A stretch of 64,000 nt of DNA, from the NCBI GenBank assembly GCA_030429235.1, contig JAUIDB010000010.1, positions 93,395 through 157,394 of the forward strand, written 5' to 3'. Shown here one piece after another: positions 51,123 to 59,870 of this stretch. Source of the stretch: Thermoanaerobaculia bacterium (GTDB lineage Bacteria > Acidobacteriota > Thermoanaerobaculia > Multivoradales > JAIOJS01). The notes under the pieces are model-generated. The model was not told the DNA's origin, searched no databases, and saw only the letters and a list, made by a program, of their open reading frames with translations. A program made the translations under genes and the position numbers. Within the stretch, counting starts at the first letter, position 1. Every line of letters begins with the position of its first letter.

Positions 51123-51959
51123 ATGACGAACGATCGTTCCCCTCGCGATTCGCTTTCCGAGGCCGATCAGGTGCTTCTCGACGCTCTGGTCAGCGACGAT
51201 GACGAGGTCTTCGCCGAGGTGGCCGATGATCTTTTTGCACTTCTCGACGATACGCTCGCCCTCGAGATCGTCGGGCTGCTGCGCAAGCCGCAAGCGACGG
51301 AGCGACGTCGCAGGTTGGCCTACGCACTGGGGCCGGTCCTCGAAGCAGCACACGATGCGCAGTCGACCTCGGCCGACGCTCAGGATGCCCTGTCCGGGAA
51401 CCAGTTCATGGCTCCCTCTCCGTTGACCCGGGAGGGAGTCATCGCCGTGTCGGATGCCCTCGAAGCGATCTACCGTGACGCCACCGTTCCCGGCGACGTA
51501 CGTCGCGCCGTGCTGGAGACCGCGGTGCGCGCGCCGGCGGATTGGCAGGAGGGTGCAGTCCGGGCCGCGTGGGGTTCAGAGGACGAAGCCTGGCGGCTGA
51601 CCGCGATCTTCGCCATGGGGCACCTCTTCTCGTGGGACTTTCGTGCGGAACTCTGGCAGGCCTGGCGCTCGGCCTCGACACTCGAGCGGCGGCAGGCCCT
51701 CCTGGCGGCGGCAGAACGGGGCCTGGTCGACTTCTTGCCCGAAGCGACGCGGGTCTCGATGAACGACGCGGCGGTGCCAGAACTCCGGCAGGCCGCCGTC
51801 GAGTTGCTCGGAGCATTGGGTGACGAGAGCCACCTCGAGGCGCTGGCGTCGCTGGCACGGGCGAAGCATTCCTTGGCGGCTGAGGCGGGAGAGGCTCGCC
51901 GCCGCATCCTCAGCCGTTCGGATCCGGCCGAGGACCTGGCACCTTCGGATCAGCTCTAG
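51123..51959 (+). CDS. HEAT-repeat-like helical protein
   Basis: 278 residues, soluble, almost entirely helical. Repeats of about 35 residues show the HEAT/armadillo pattern (VRRAVLETAVRAPADW, AWRLTAIFAMGHLF, LRQAAVELLGALGDESHLEAL). The first 40 residues are acidic (LVSDDDEVFAEVADD). Such proteins are scaffolds; no enzyme motif is seen. It starts 26 bp after sspB with GGGAGG before the ATG, so the two are probably co-transcribed, and it may help in proteolysis or its substrates (inference). Confidence 0.75.
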   Translation: MTNDRSPRDSLSEADQVLLDALVSDDDEVFAEVADDLFALLDDTLALEIVGLLRKPQATERRRRLAYALGPVLEAAHDAQSTSADAQDALSGNQFMAPSPLTREGVIAVSDALEAIYRDATVPGDVRRAVLETAVRAPADWQEGAVRAAWGSEDEAWRLTAIFAMGHLFSWDFRAELWQAWRSASTLERRQALLAAAERGLVDFLPEATRVSMNDAAVPELRQAAVELLGALGDESHLEALASLARAKHSLAAEAGEARRRILSRSDPAEDLAPSDQL

Positions 51960-51979
51960 CCGTCCTCGTCGACCCGGGT

Positions 51980-52171
51980 TCAGGGGCGAACGGGTCGACC
52001 GGGGTACCAGTGATCGTCGTAGGGTGTCACTCCGGCCGTGACGGGGTCCGCGACCATCCGGACGACGGGCTCGTCGGGCGTGGCGGGCAGGAACTCGAGT
52101 CGTGCGGGGCTCGGGTATCCCGGGGGCGCGATGGGAGCGAGCGAGGTGGGAGCGGGACGTAGACGTTTCAT
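51980..52171 (-). CDS. Small Pro-rich hypothetical protein
   Basis: 63 residues from an ATG at 52171, high in Pro and Arg, with no signal, helix or known motif. Codon third positions are strongly G/C like the neighbours, which supports coding, but the ribosome site is weak (CAGGG). It ends in YDDHWYPGRPVRP. It fills a 314-bp gap between the HEAT gene and mgtE. Function unknown; it may be spurious. Confidence 0.35.
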   Translation of the reverse strand: MKRLRPAPTSLAPIAPPGYPSPARLEFLPATPDEPVVRMVADPVTAGVTPYDDHWYPGRPVRP

Positions 52172-52273
52172 GCCCTGAGTCTGGCGTCCGAGCGTGTCCG
52201 CCAACCTCTCGAATCGTGGGCTCGAGCCGTCAGAATGTGGCAGAACCGTGGCGTCGAGGCCGACGCGGGGCGA

Positions 52274-53677
52274 TCAGCCTAGGAAGATCACGATGGCGAT
52301 AGCGAAGTAGACGATCAGTCCGAGGATGTCGTTGCTGGTGGTCACGAAGGGGCCCGTGGCCAGAGCCGGGTCGATCCCGAGCCGGTCGAGGAGGAGCGGC
52401 ACGGTGGCGCCGATCGTCGCCGCCAGGACGATCACCGTGAAGAGAGCCAGGCTGACGGTCAAAGCCAAGCGCATCGCCGCGGACGAGTCGAGCGAGAACA
52501 GTCCGACCTGGTACAGAAGGAACACGACGGCTCCGATGCCGACCCCGAGGGGAATCCCGTTGAGCAGGGCGACGACCAGTTCCTTGCCCAGGCGGCGATT
52601 CAGGTCACTGGACCAGAGTTCGCCGCTGGCGAGACCCTGCACCGCGATCGCCGAGCTCTGCATACCGGCATTTCCGGCCATGGCGGTAACCACGGGGATG
52701 AACATCGCCAGCACGACGGCTTGCTCGAGCACCCCTTCGAACTGTTGGATGACGAGGGCAGAGAGGAAGGCGCCGATCAATCCCACCGCCAACCAGAGGA
52801 GGCGGCCCCGACAGATACTCCACACCGAAGCGGTGAGCTCTTCGTCACCGGTCAGACCACTCATCCGGTGGATGTCCTCCTCGGCCTCCTCACGGATGAC
52901 GTCCACCACGTCGTCGATGGTGATGCGTCCGAGCAGTTCTCCCTCCTCGTCGACCACGGGGAGGACGTTGAGGTCTCGACGCTCCATCAGCCGAGCGACA
53001 TCTTCCTGATCGGTATGGGGACCGACGAAGACGTAGTCTCGATCCATGATCTGCTCGATCAGGGTGGTGTTGCGCGACAGCAAGAGAGTCTTGAGGTGCA
53101 CGATGCCGAGGAGCCGGTCCGCCGCGTCGACGACGTAGACAGCGTAGACGGGATCGACGGTCTCGGCTAGGCGCCTTACCTCCTCCGTCGCCTCGGCCAC
53201 GGTCTGGGTCGGCTTCACCGTGACGTACTCGGCCTCCATGAGGCCGCCGGCGGTTTCCTCGCCGTACTCCAGCAGCTCGCGCAGTTCCTCTTCGTCCTCG
53301 AGGCCGGGGAGGATCTGCGCGACCAGAGGTTCCGGGAGGTCGGCGAGGACGTCGGCGGCATCATCGGTGTCGAGCGTGTCGATGAGGGAGGAGACGCGCC
53401 GGGTGTTCTGGGCTTCGAGAAGATCGCCGCGGTAGTCGTCGTCCAACTCGGGAAGGAGCTCGGATGCGACGTCCCCCGGCAGCCAGTCGAACAGTTGGTA
53501 GGCCGCCGTCACTGGCAGATGGCTCATGACCAACGCCAGATCGGCGGCGTGCAGGTGACCGATGGCCGCCAGCGCCTCGGCCTGCTGCCGGTCGTCGATC
53601 AGCTCGTCCAGCTCGTCGACCAGTCCGGCGTCGACGTCCGGTTCGAGCGGGATGACTTCGATCTCTTCAGTGGCCAT
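52274..53677 (-). CDS. mgtE: Magnesium transporter MgtE
   Basis: 467 residues. MgtE N domain (about 15-130, AIGHLHAADLALVMSHLP), two CBS domains (about 130-260, GLMEAEYVTV and IMDRDYVFVGPHTD), then five transmembrane helices (about 290-465) with the conserved pore region PVVTAMAGNAGMQSSAIAV. The cytosolic domains sense Mg2+ and close the channel. ATG 53677 is chosen because family members start about 15 residues before the N domain; the upstream 49 codons do not fit. A TACAAT -10 lies about 100 nt upstream. No magnesium riboswitch is seen. Confidence 0.96.
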   Translation of the reverse strand: MATEEIEVIPLEPDVDAGLVDELDELIDDRQQAEALAAIGHLHAADLALVMSHLPVTAAYQLFDWLPGDVASELLPELDDDYRGDLLEAQNTRRVSSLIDTLDTDDAADVLADLPEPLVAQILPGLEDEEELRELLEYGEETAGGLMEAEYVTVKPTQTVAEATEEVRRLAETVDPVYAVYVVDAADRLLGIVHLKTLLLSRNTTLIEQIMDRDYVFVGPHTDQEDVARLMERRDLNVLPVVDEEGELLGRITIDDVVDVIREEAEEDIHRMSGLTGDEELTASVWSICRGRLLWLAVGLIGAFLSALVIQQFEGVLEQAVVLAMFIPVVTAMAGNAGMQSSAIAVQGLASGELWSSDLNRRLGKELVVALLNGIPLGVGIGAVVFLLYQVGLFSLDSSAAMRLALTVSLALFTVIVLAATIGATVPLLLDRLGIDPALATGPFVTTSNDILGLIVYFAIAIVIFLG

Positions 53678-53818
53678 GGTGACAATCGAAGGCCGGGTCC
53701 GGCGGAGCCGGATCGGGCCGAAACAGGGGGAGTGAGTTGGACAGGGTCGATCGGCTGCCGCCGTCTGTGCGACGATTGTACCGTGACCGCTTCGCGAGGG
53801 AACCACAGGATCGAGCGG

Positions 53819-56365
53819 GTGCAACCCGGGCTTCTTGTTCTCGTATCGAGAAAGGTGCTGGCGCTGCGCTCTGGACGAGATCTTCCGCTGCGGGTCGTAT
53901 CGTCGCTGACCCTTCTCCTGGTCTTGGCGGCCAGTTTGCCGGCCCAGCCGGACGAGGAACCGACCGAGCCGAAACGACGCCCGCCGGAGGTGTCCGAGTC
54001 CTCACCCTTGCCGCCACCCTACGACGACTGGTTCCTGGCGGCTCGACCCTTCCTGTCGCTGGCCGAGATCAGGGTCTTCTTCAGCCTCGAGCGGGACTAC
54101 CAGCGCGACGCCTTCATCGACCGGTTCTGGGCCGTTCGCGACCCCTACCCAGAGACCGCGCGCAACGAACTGCGGGAGCGGTTCGACTACTGGTCGAAGG
54201 CGATCCCGGAGGTGTACGGTACCTTCCACGATGCGCGCGGCCGCATTCTGATGCTGCACGGTCGCGCGGCCAACGTCGTTCCCGTGCGCTGTTCCCAGAA
54301 CCGTCCCGCCGAGATCTGGGTCTATCCGGAGTCTCGCCGCCTTCGGCAGCCCTTCTTCCTGGTATTTCGTCAACGCTCACCGAATCAGCCCGCCGAGTTG
54401 CTGTCGGCCGACGAGGTGGTGGCCCTTCTCGGTTCGTCGGCTTGCCAGAGCCTCAGTTATCTCAACGATGCCTTGAACTACGTACGAACCAATCCCGATA
54501 GCTACGAGTACCTGCTGAGGAGGGTGCTGCAACGACCGCGGCCCAGCAGTGAGGAGTGGTTGGCGACCTTCGAGGCGTTCTCGACCGATCTCGAAGCCGG
54601 CACTCCGGAGTTGCCCTTCGAGATCTCGTTCGAGTTTCCGGGTCGCTACGACAGTCGGACGGTGGTGCAGACCGTGCTAGCGGTGTCGGGAGAGGAGGCG
54701 GCGGTGGGAGACCTGCGCGGCCATCGGTCGATCGACTTCCTGTTGGTCGGAGAGGTGGTGCGAGGTGATCGGCTGTTCGAGTCGTTCCGCTACCAGTTCG
54801 GCCATCCCGTAGTCTCCGACCGACCCCGGAGGGTGCCGCTGGCCTTCCAGCGGTACCTTCGTCCTGGAGAGTACCGGCTGGTTCTGAAGCTCGAGGACCT
54901 CAACGGTGCGTCCCAGGGGCGTTACGAAGGGAAGCTCGTCGTTCCGGCAGTCGATACCGAGCTGCCCCCTCCGCCGCCGACGGATCCCGAGACGGCGCGG
55001 ATCTTCGCCGAAGCCGCGGAGGCTGTCGAGGCGGGGCGACCGACGATTCGGATCGTTCCTCCCGGCGGGGACATTCTGGCCGGGTTCGTTCGCTTCGACA
55101 CGCTGGCGGTGGGACCCGAGATCGACCGCGTTCGGTTCTCCCTGGACGACCGCGAGCTGATGACCAAGACCCGTCCGCCCTACAACGTCGAGATCGACCT
55201 CGGCGAGATCCCACAACTGCACTCGTTGCGGGTGGAAGCACTCGACGCGGATGGAGAGGTCGTGGCCTCGGACGAACGGTTCCTCAACGCTGGCTCGAAC
55301 CGGTTTGCGGTACGACTGTTGTCGCCGACGTCTGGAGATCGCTACCACGAGAGCCTGGAAGCGGAGGTAGACGTCCAGTTGCCGGAAGGCCGTTCGCTGG
55401 AGCGGCTGGAGTTCTATCTCAACGAGAATCTCGTCGCGACGCTCTTCCAGCCCCCCTGGGTGCAGCCGATCGCGCTGGAGTCGCCCGCGGCCGCCTACGT
55501 CCGTACGGTCGCTTACCTGCCGGACGGGCACTCGACCGAGGATCTGGTGTTCGTCAATGCGCCCGGCGATCTCGAGGCGATCGACGTCCAGACCGTCGAG
55601 CTCTACGCCTCGGTCCTCAATCGATCTGGCCGTCCGGTGGCGGGCCTCGAGGCGAGCGACTTCCGCATCGAGGAGGACGGAGTCGAACAGACCCTGAAGC
55701 GATTCGATTGGCTGACCGACATTCCGATCCACACCGGGATCGTGATCGACAACTCGGCCTCGATGCGGTCGAGCCTGAACGAGGTCAAGGTGCAGGCCCT
55801 CCAGTTCTTGAGCCAGACCATCACCTCCCGGGATCGCGCGGCGATCGTGACCTTCAATCGATTTCCCCGCCTCGCAGTTCCGCTGACCAACGATCTCCAG
55901 GCCCTCGGAGGTGGCCTCGCCGGTCTGACCGCCGAGGGAGGAACCTCGCTCTACGACAGCCTGGTGTTCTCGCTCTACTACTTCACCGGAATCAAGGGCA
56001 AGCGAGCCCTGTTGCTGCTGTCGGACGGCAAGGACGAGAGCAGTCAATTCTCGTTCGACGAGGCGATCGAGTTTGCCCGGCGCGCCGGCGTCACCGTGTA
56101 TTCGGTAGGGTTGCGGATCCCGCCGGGGGTCGCTCGCTCGCGGCTCGAGCAGGTAGCCCAGGAGACGGGCGGCCAGGCCTACTTCATCCGAGAGGTCGGC
56201 GAACTGGAAGCGATCTACGCGGCGATCGAAGAGGAGCTACGGTCGCAGTACCTGTTGGTCTACCAATCCAACAGCCTGCGCGAGGATGGTGACTTCCGCG
56301 AGGTCGAGTTGACGACCCGGGACCGAGAACTCGAAGTCAGGACGATGAGCGGGTACTACCCGTAG
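53819..56365 (+). CDS. Secreted GWxTD-domain protein with C-terminal VWFA-related domain
   Basis: About 848 residues. No ATG is available; GTG 53819 (CAGGA 8 nt upstream) precedes a signal segment VVSSLTLLLVLAASLPAQ. Residues about 60-240 match the GWxTD domain (RDPYPETARNELRERFDYW, DARGRILMLHG). Middle beta domains (about 420-620) include Big/Ig-like repeats. The C-terminal VWFA-related domain (about 615-848) has the MIDAS DNSASMRSS (about 644), TSLYDSL and LLLSDGKDESS. Both domains are typical of Acidobacteriota, where their role is unknown; protein-protein binding at the cell surface is likely. A GTG at 53855 is an alternative start. Confidence 0.85.
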   Translation: MQPGLLVLVSRKVLALRSGRDLPLRVVSSLTLLLVLAASLPAQPDEEPTEPKRRPPEVSESSPLPPPYDDWFLAARPFLSLAEIRVFFSLERDYQRDAFIDRFWAVRDPYPETARNELRERFDYWSKAIPEVYGTFHDARGRILMLHGRAANVVPVRCSQNRPAEIWVYPESRRLRQPFFLVFRQRSPNQPAELLSADEVVALLGSSACQSLSYLNDALNYVRTNPDSYEYLLRRVLQRPRPSSEEWLATFEAFSTDLEAGTPELPFEISFEFPGRYDSRTVVQTVLAVSGEEAAVGDLRGHRSIDFLLVGEVVRGDRLFESFRYQFGHPVVSDRPRRVPLAFQRYLRPGEYRLVLKLEDLNGASQGRYEGKLVVPAVDTELPPPPPTDPETARIFAEAAEAVEAGRPTIRIVPPGGDILAGFVRFDTLAVGPEIDRVRFSLDDRELMTKTRPPYNVEIDLGEIPQLHSLRVEALDADGEVVASDERFLNAGSNRFAVRLLSPTSGDRYHESLEAEVDVQLPEGRSLERLEFYLNENLVATLFQPPWVQPIALESPAAAYVRTVAYLPDGHSTEDLVFVNAPGDLEAIDVQTVELYASVLNRSGRPVAGLEASDFRIEEDGVEQTLKRFDWLTDIPIHTGIVIDNSASMRSSLNEVKVQALQFLSQTITSRDRAAIVTFNRFPRLAVPLTNDLQALGGGLAGLTAEGGTSLYDSLVFSLYYFTGIKGKRALLLLSDGKDESSQFSFDEAIEFARRAGVTVYSVGLRIPPGVARSRLEQVAQETGGQAYFIREVGELEAIYAAIEEELRSQYLLVYQSNSLREDGDFREVELTTRDRELEVRTMSGYYP

Positions 56366-56611
56366 GATGCGACGTCGGGTGTTCCGGGGAGGCGCGGCGG
56401 GGCGGCCGAGGCCTATCCAAAGATTTGAATCGCGGGTATACTTCGAGCGGGAACTCCTTCGCGATCCCTTCGAGTCGTGGCACTGCCTTCTTGCCGGAAC
56501 GTGCGCTGTCCGCTACTTCAGAGATCGGGACTGAGTTCCCGTTCTCTTTCCAGCTAGTACGGCAGAAGCAGCTTCCGGGTTGCATCGGTCGGTACCGCTG
56601 TCGATCCGGTA

Positions 56612-56646
56612 CTTTCAGGAATCGAACGATCGTGCTATTATTCCTG
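56612..56646 (+). promoter_or_regulatory. Promoter with overlapping inverted repeat, TetR gene
   Basis: CTTTCA (56612-56617) and TATTAT (56636-56641) are 18 bp apart; the -10 ends 7 nt before the ATG at 56649, predicting a leaderless transcript. CAGGAAT (56616-56622) and ATTCCTG (56640-56646) form a perfect 7-bp inverted repeat across the promoter, with an ACGATCGT palindrome between the arms. This is a likely TetR autoregulatory operator. Confidence 0.5.
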
Positions 56647-56648
56647 GC

Positions 56649-57245
56649 ATGAGCAAGGGGTCCGACACGCGCCAAGCGATTCTCGAGGAGGCAATCGCCG
56701 TCTCGAGCCGCGTCGGCCTGGACGGCTTGAGCATCGGCCAACTGGCCCAGGAAGTCGGTCTTTCCAAGAGCGGCCTCTTCGCCCACTTTGGCTCCAAAGA
56801 GGGGCTGCAGCGCAAGGTCCTGGAGGCGGGAGCCGAGAAGTTCATCGATGCCGTGGTCCGCCCCGCGTTGACCGCGCCCCGCGGTGCACCGCGGCTGCAG
56901 GCCCTTTTCGACGGCTGGATCCGGTGGCCCGAGCGCAACGACCTCCCCGGCGGTTGTCCGTTCGTGGCTGCGAGCCACGAGCTCGATGATCAACCGGGGC
57001 CCGTACGCGAGCTGCTGGTGCAGTACCAGCAGGACTGGCTCGCGACCATCACCCGAGCCGCCGAGATCGCGGTGGAGGAGGGGCACCTGCGTTCCGATCT
57101 CGACTCGCGTCTGTTTGCCTACGAGTTCCAGTCGATCATTCTCGGCTACCACTACTACCTGCGACTGATGCGGGACGAGGGCGCGATGGCGATGGCCGAG
57201 CGGTCCTTCTCCGACCTGTTGGGTCGTTCCCGCGCCCAGCGCTAG
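56649..57245 (+). CDS. TetR-family transcriptional regulator
   Basis: 198 residues. N-terminal HTH (about 8-55): TRQAILEEAIAVSSRVGLDGLSIGQLAQ is the standard lead-in and SKSGLFAHFGSKEGL the recognition helix. The C-terminal ligand domain (FDGWIRWPERNDLPGGCPF, ASHELDDQPGPVRELL) matches the TetR_C group seen next to alpha/beta hydrolase genes. It has no ribosome site; a -10 ends 7 nt before the ATG. The next gene, 13 bp downstream, is probably its regulated partner. The inducer is unknown. The 283 bp upstream of it hold a distant 9-bp inverted repeat and no gene I trust. Confidence 0.92.
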   Translation: MSKGSDTRQAILEEAIAVSSRVGLDGLSIGQLAQEVGLSKSGLFAHFGSKEGLQRKVLEAGAEKFIDAVVRPALTAPRGAPRLQALFDGWIRWPERNDLPGGCPFVAASHELDDQPGPVRELLVQYQQDWLATITRAAEIAVEEGHLRSDLDSRLFAYEFQSIILGYHYYLRLMRDEGAMAMAERSFSDLLGRSRAQR

Positions 57246-57258
57246 CGAGGTCTCCCAG

Positions 57259-58149
57259 ATGTCCCGTACCGCACCACTCCGTTCGTTTGTTAAAAGCACG
57301 ACCGTTCGTGTACTCAAGGTCCTGGTGGGCCTTCTGGGACGGGTCTCGCCTGCGCTCGCCTCCCGTCTGTTGGCCGACCGTTTCCTGGCTACGCACAAGC
57401 GGACGCCACCCAGCCGGGAGGTCGAGTGGCTGGAAGGTGCCCACCGCTTCGACCTCTCCAGCGAAGGGGTGTCGTGCAGTGTCGTCTCCTGGGGGGCGGT
57501 CGAGAACCCGGCGATCCTGCTGATGCACGGTTGGGAAGGACGCGCCTCGCAGATGGGGGCCTTTGCCCGCCCGTTGGTGCACGCCGGCTACCGAGTGGTG
57601 GCGGTCGACGCGCCGGGACACGGCGAGGCTCCCGGAGAAAGCTCCTCGATCTTCGCCATGGCGCAGGCGCTCCGCGCTGCCGCCGACGCAGTGGGCGGGG
57701 TACGAGCTGTCGTGGCGCACTCGGGGGGCAGCGTGGCGTCCGGCTTCGCCGTGGCTCGAGGACTCCGGGTCGACCGCTTGGTCTTCATCTCCGCTCCCTA
57801 CGATCCGGGCCGGTTCCTCTACGAAGCCGCGGCCGAGTGGAACCTCTCCAGGGGCATCGCCGCCCGGACGCAACGCCTCCTCGAGAAACGGCTGGGGATC
57901 CGCTGGGACGCCTTCGATCTCGGGGTGCTGGCCCCCGAACGGCGGGAGGAACTGATGGTGGTACACGACCGGGGAGATCGCATCGTCTCGATGACCGACG
58001 GCGAATCGATCGCGGCCGATTGGCCTCGGGCTCGGCTGGTGCCGACGGAGGGGCTGGGCCACCACCGGATTCTGCGGGACCCGAGGGTGGTCGACCTGGT
58101 GGTCCAGTTCGTCGATTCGGGGACCCTTCGGTACGAAACCGTGGCCTGA
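57259..58149 (+). CDS. Alpha/beta hydrolase in a TetR operon
   Basis: 296 residues. N-terminal 45 residues are basic and hydrophobic (possible membrane contact), then an alpha/beta hydrolase: oxyanion ILLMHGWEGRASQ, VVAVDAPGHGEAPGE, nucleophile in VVAHSGGSVASG (Ser about 155), Asp in VVHDRGDRIV and His in GLGHHRIL. The triad is complete. The nucleophile elbow has a second Gly in place of the usual second residue. A lipase/esterase-like role is expected; no substrate can be named. Starts 13 bp after tetR with GAGG upstream. Confidence 0.9.
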   Translation: MSRTAPLRSFVKSTTVRVLKVLVGLLGRVSPALASRLLADRFLATHKRTPPSREVEWLEGAHRFDLSSEGVSCSVVSWGAVENPAILLMHGWEGRASQMGAFARPLVHAGYRVVAVDAPGHGEAPGESSSIFAMAQALRAAADAVGGVRAVVAHSGGSVASGFAVARGLRVDRLVFISAPYDPGRFLYEAAAEWNLSRGIAARTQRLLEKRLGIRWDAFDLGVLAPERREELMVVHDRGDRIVSMTDGESIAADWPRARLVPTEGLGHHRILRDPRVVDLVVQFVDSGTLRYETVA

Positions 58150-58209
58150 GAGCGTTCGTCGCGGCAGGCGGCGTGAAAGGTCTCGAGGGTCGATGGCGTA
58201 GTGGGGGGC

Positions 58210-59733
58210 ATGCTCGCCTTCGCCACCGCCGCCACTCCTTGGGGAGTCGATGCCCTGCCCGTCGAACTGGAGGTCGACTGCCGTCCGGGACTGCCCCAGA
58301 TGCAGATCGTCGGCCTGCCGGACGCGGCGATCCGGGAGAGCCGCGAGCGGGTGCGCTCGGCGCTGCGCAACTGCGGTTTCGCCGTGCCGCCGCGGTCGGT
58401 GGTGGTGAGTCTGGCGCCGGCCGACCTCCGGAAGGAGGGGAACCACCTCGACCTGGCCATCGCTCTGGCGCTGCTGGTGGCGTTCGAGAAGCTGCCGCAG
58501 GAGACCCTGGACGGTCGCTTGATCAGCGGCGAGTTGGGACTCGACGGCTCGCTACGCCCAGTCCGTGGGGGACTGGCGATGGCGCAACTCGCCGACGAGC
58601 GAGGCTGTCGCGAACTGCTCCTGCCAGCCGCCAACGTCGCCGAAGCCGCAGGGTGGGGCCGGGGCTGCGTCGTCGGCGTCAAGAACCTGCTGGAACTCGT
58701 CGACCACCTGACCGGGGTCGCACCGGTCGCAGCGACGCCGCCTCCAGACTTTCCAGGCCAGTCCCGCGAGGGCGGCGCCGATCTCGCGGAAGTTCGGGGC
58801 CAGGAGGGGGCGAAACGTGCCCTGGAGATCGCTGCCGCGGGAGGCCACAACGTGCTCCTGCTCGGTCCGCCCGGTTCCGGAAAGACGATGCTGGCGCGTC
58901 GGGTTCCCGGCATCTTGCCACCGCTGAGCCGCGAGGAGGCGATCGCCGTGACCCGGGTGCACTCGCTGTCGCGCGGTGAGCCTCTCGCGGGCCTGATCGA
59001 CGAGCGACCCTTCCGCGCTCCCCACGCCTCGACCAGTACCGCCGGTCTGATCGGCGGGGGCACCATACCTCGACCCGGTGAAGTCAGTCTGGCCCACGGT
59101 GGGGTCCTCTTCCTCGACGAGCTGCCCGAGTTCCGGCGCGACACCCTCGAGGCCCTGCGGCAGCCTCTCGAAGAGGGCCAGGTCTCGGTGGTACGCAGTC
59201 GAGCAAGGCTCACCTTCCCGGCCCGCTTCCAGCTCGTCGCCGCGATGAACCCGTGCCCCTGCGGGCATCTCGGGGACCCCCGCCACCGCTGTCGCTGCCC
59301 GCAACCCCTGGTGGAGCGCTACCGCAGCCGGATCTCGGGGCCGTTGCTCGACCGCATCGACCTGCACGTCGAAGTACCGGTGCCGAAACTCCGCGAACTG
59401 CGGGGTCGCGGCGGCGAGTCGAGCGCGGCGGTAGCCGAGCGCGTGCGCCAGGCCCGCGACCGCCAGGCGGCTCGCCTGCTGGGCTCGGTGTCCCCTCCCA
59501 TCAACGCCGCCATGGGAGTGGAGGAGACCCGGCGCCACTGCGCGCTCGGCGCCGAGTCGGTACCCCTTCTCGAACAGGCCTATCAGCGGCTGGGGCTGTC
59601 GGCTCGGGCTCTGGACCGTGTTACCAAGCTGGCTCGCACCATCGCCGATCTGGCGGGGAGCGACCAGATCGAAGCGGCACATCTTGCGGAAGCTATTCAG
59701 TACCGAGCGTTGGATCGGAGAGTGGATTGTTAG
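58210..59733 (+). CDS. comM: YifB/ComM-family Mg-chelatase-like AAA+ ATPase
   Basis: 507 residues. N-terminal ChlI/Lon-like domain (about 1-170, MQIVGLPDAAIRESRERVR), then the AAA+ Mg-chelatase core with Walker A LLGPPGSGKTMLARRVPGI (about 218), Walker B GGVLFLDELPEF (about 300) and AMNPCPCGHLGDPRHRCRC, the Cys-rich zinc segment of the family. C-terminal helices (MGVEETRRHCALG) finish it. ComM is a hexameric helicase that helps branch migration in natural transformation. Start: ATG 58210 matches the family; a GTG 9 nt earlier is also possible. Not obviously linked to the hydrolase gene 60 bp upstream. Confidence 0.95.
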   Translation: MLAFATAATPWGVDALPVELEVDCRPGLPQMQIVGLPDAAIRESRERVRSALRNCGFAVPPRSVVVSLAPADLRKEGNHLDLAIALALLVAFEKLPQETLDGRLISGELGLDGSLRPVRGGLAMAQLADERGCRELLLPAANVAEAAGWGRGCVVGVKNLLELVDHLTGVAPVAATPPPDFPGQSREGGADLAEVRGQEGAKRALEIAAAGGHNVLLLGPPGSGKTMLARRVPGILPPLSREEAIAVTRVHSLSRGEPLAGLIDERPFRAPHASTSTAGLIGGGTIPRPGEVSLAHGGVLFLDELPEFRRDTLEALRQPLEEGQVSVVRSRARLTFPARFQLVAAMNPCPCGHLGDPRHRCRCPQPLVERYRSRISGPLLDRIDLHVEVPVPKLRELRGRGGESSAAVAERVRQARDRQAARLLGSVSPPINAAMGVEETRRHCALGAESVPLLEQAYQRLGLSARALDRVTKLARTIADLAGSDQIEAAHLAEAIQYRALDRRVDC

Positions 59734-59870
59734 CCTGAGGGTTGGGTGTATTCCTTTGGCAGCTGCGTGGGGAGCATCGTCAGAGGAACCGGAGGTCGAG
59801 ACCGGCAGGGGTGTGATGGCGCCGAAGAGTGTCCGGGCTGGGTGTGGCCTAGCGCTTTCTCGGCCGGGAG

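Noticed and set aside
53678..53818. Magnesium (M-box) riboswitch before mgtE
   Set aside because: The spacer is only 141 bp, shorter than a typical M-box, and I can see none of the expected stems.
56448..56541. 9-bp inverted repeat CGGGAACTC...GAGTTCCCG as a terminator for the VWA gene
   Set aside because: The arms are 76 bp apart and no T-run follows.
56337..57398. A 353-codon minus-strand frame and a 75-codon plus frame at 56425
   Set aside because: The first is antisense to the tetR gene. The second ends at the tetR promoter and has no ribosome site or motif.
58201..58209. GTG 58201 as the comM start
   Set aside because: Possible, but family proteins begin near the MLA at 58210. Left as an alternative.
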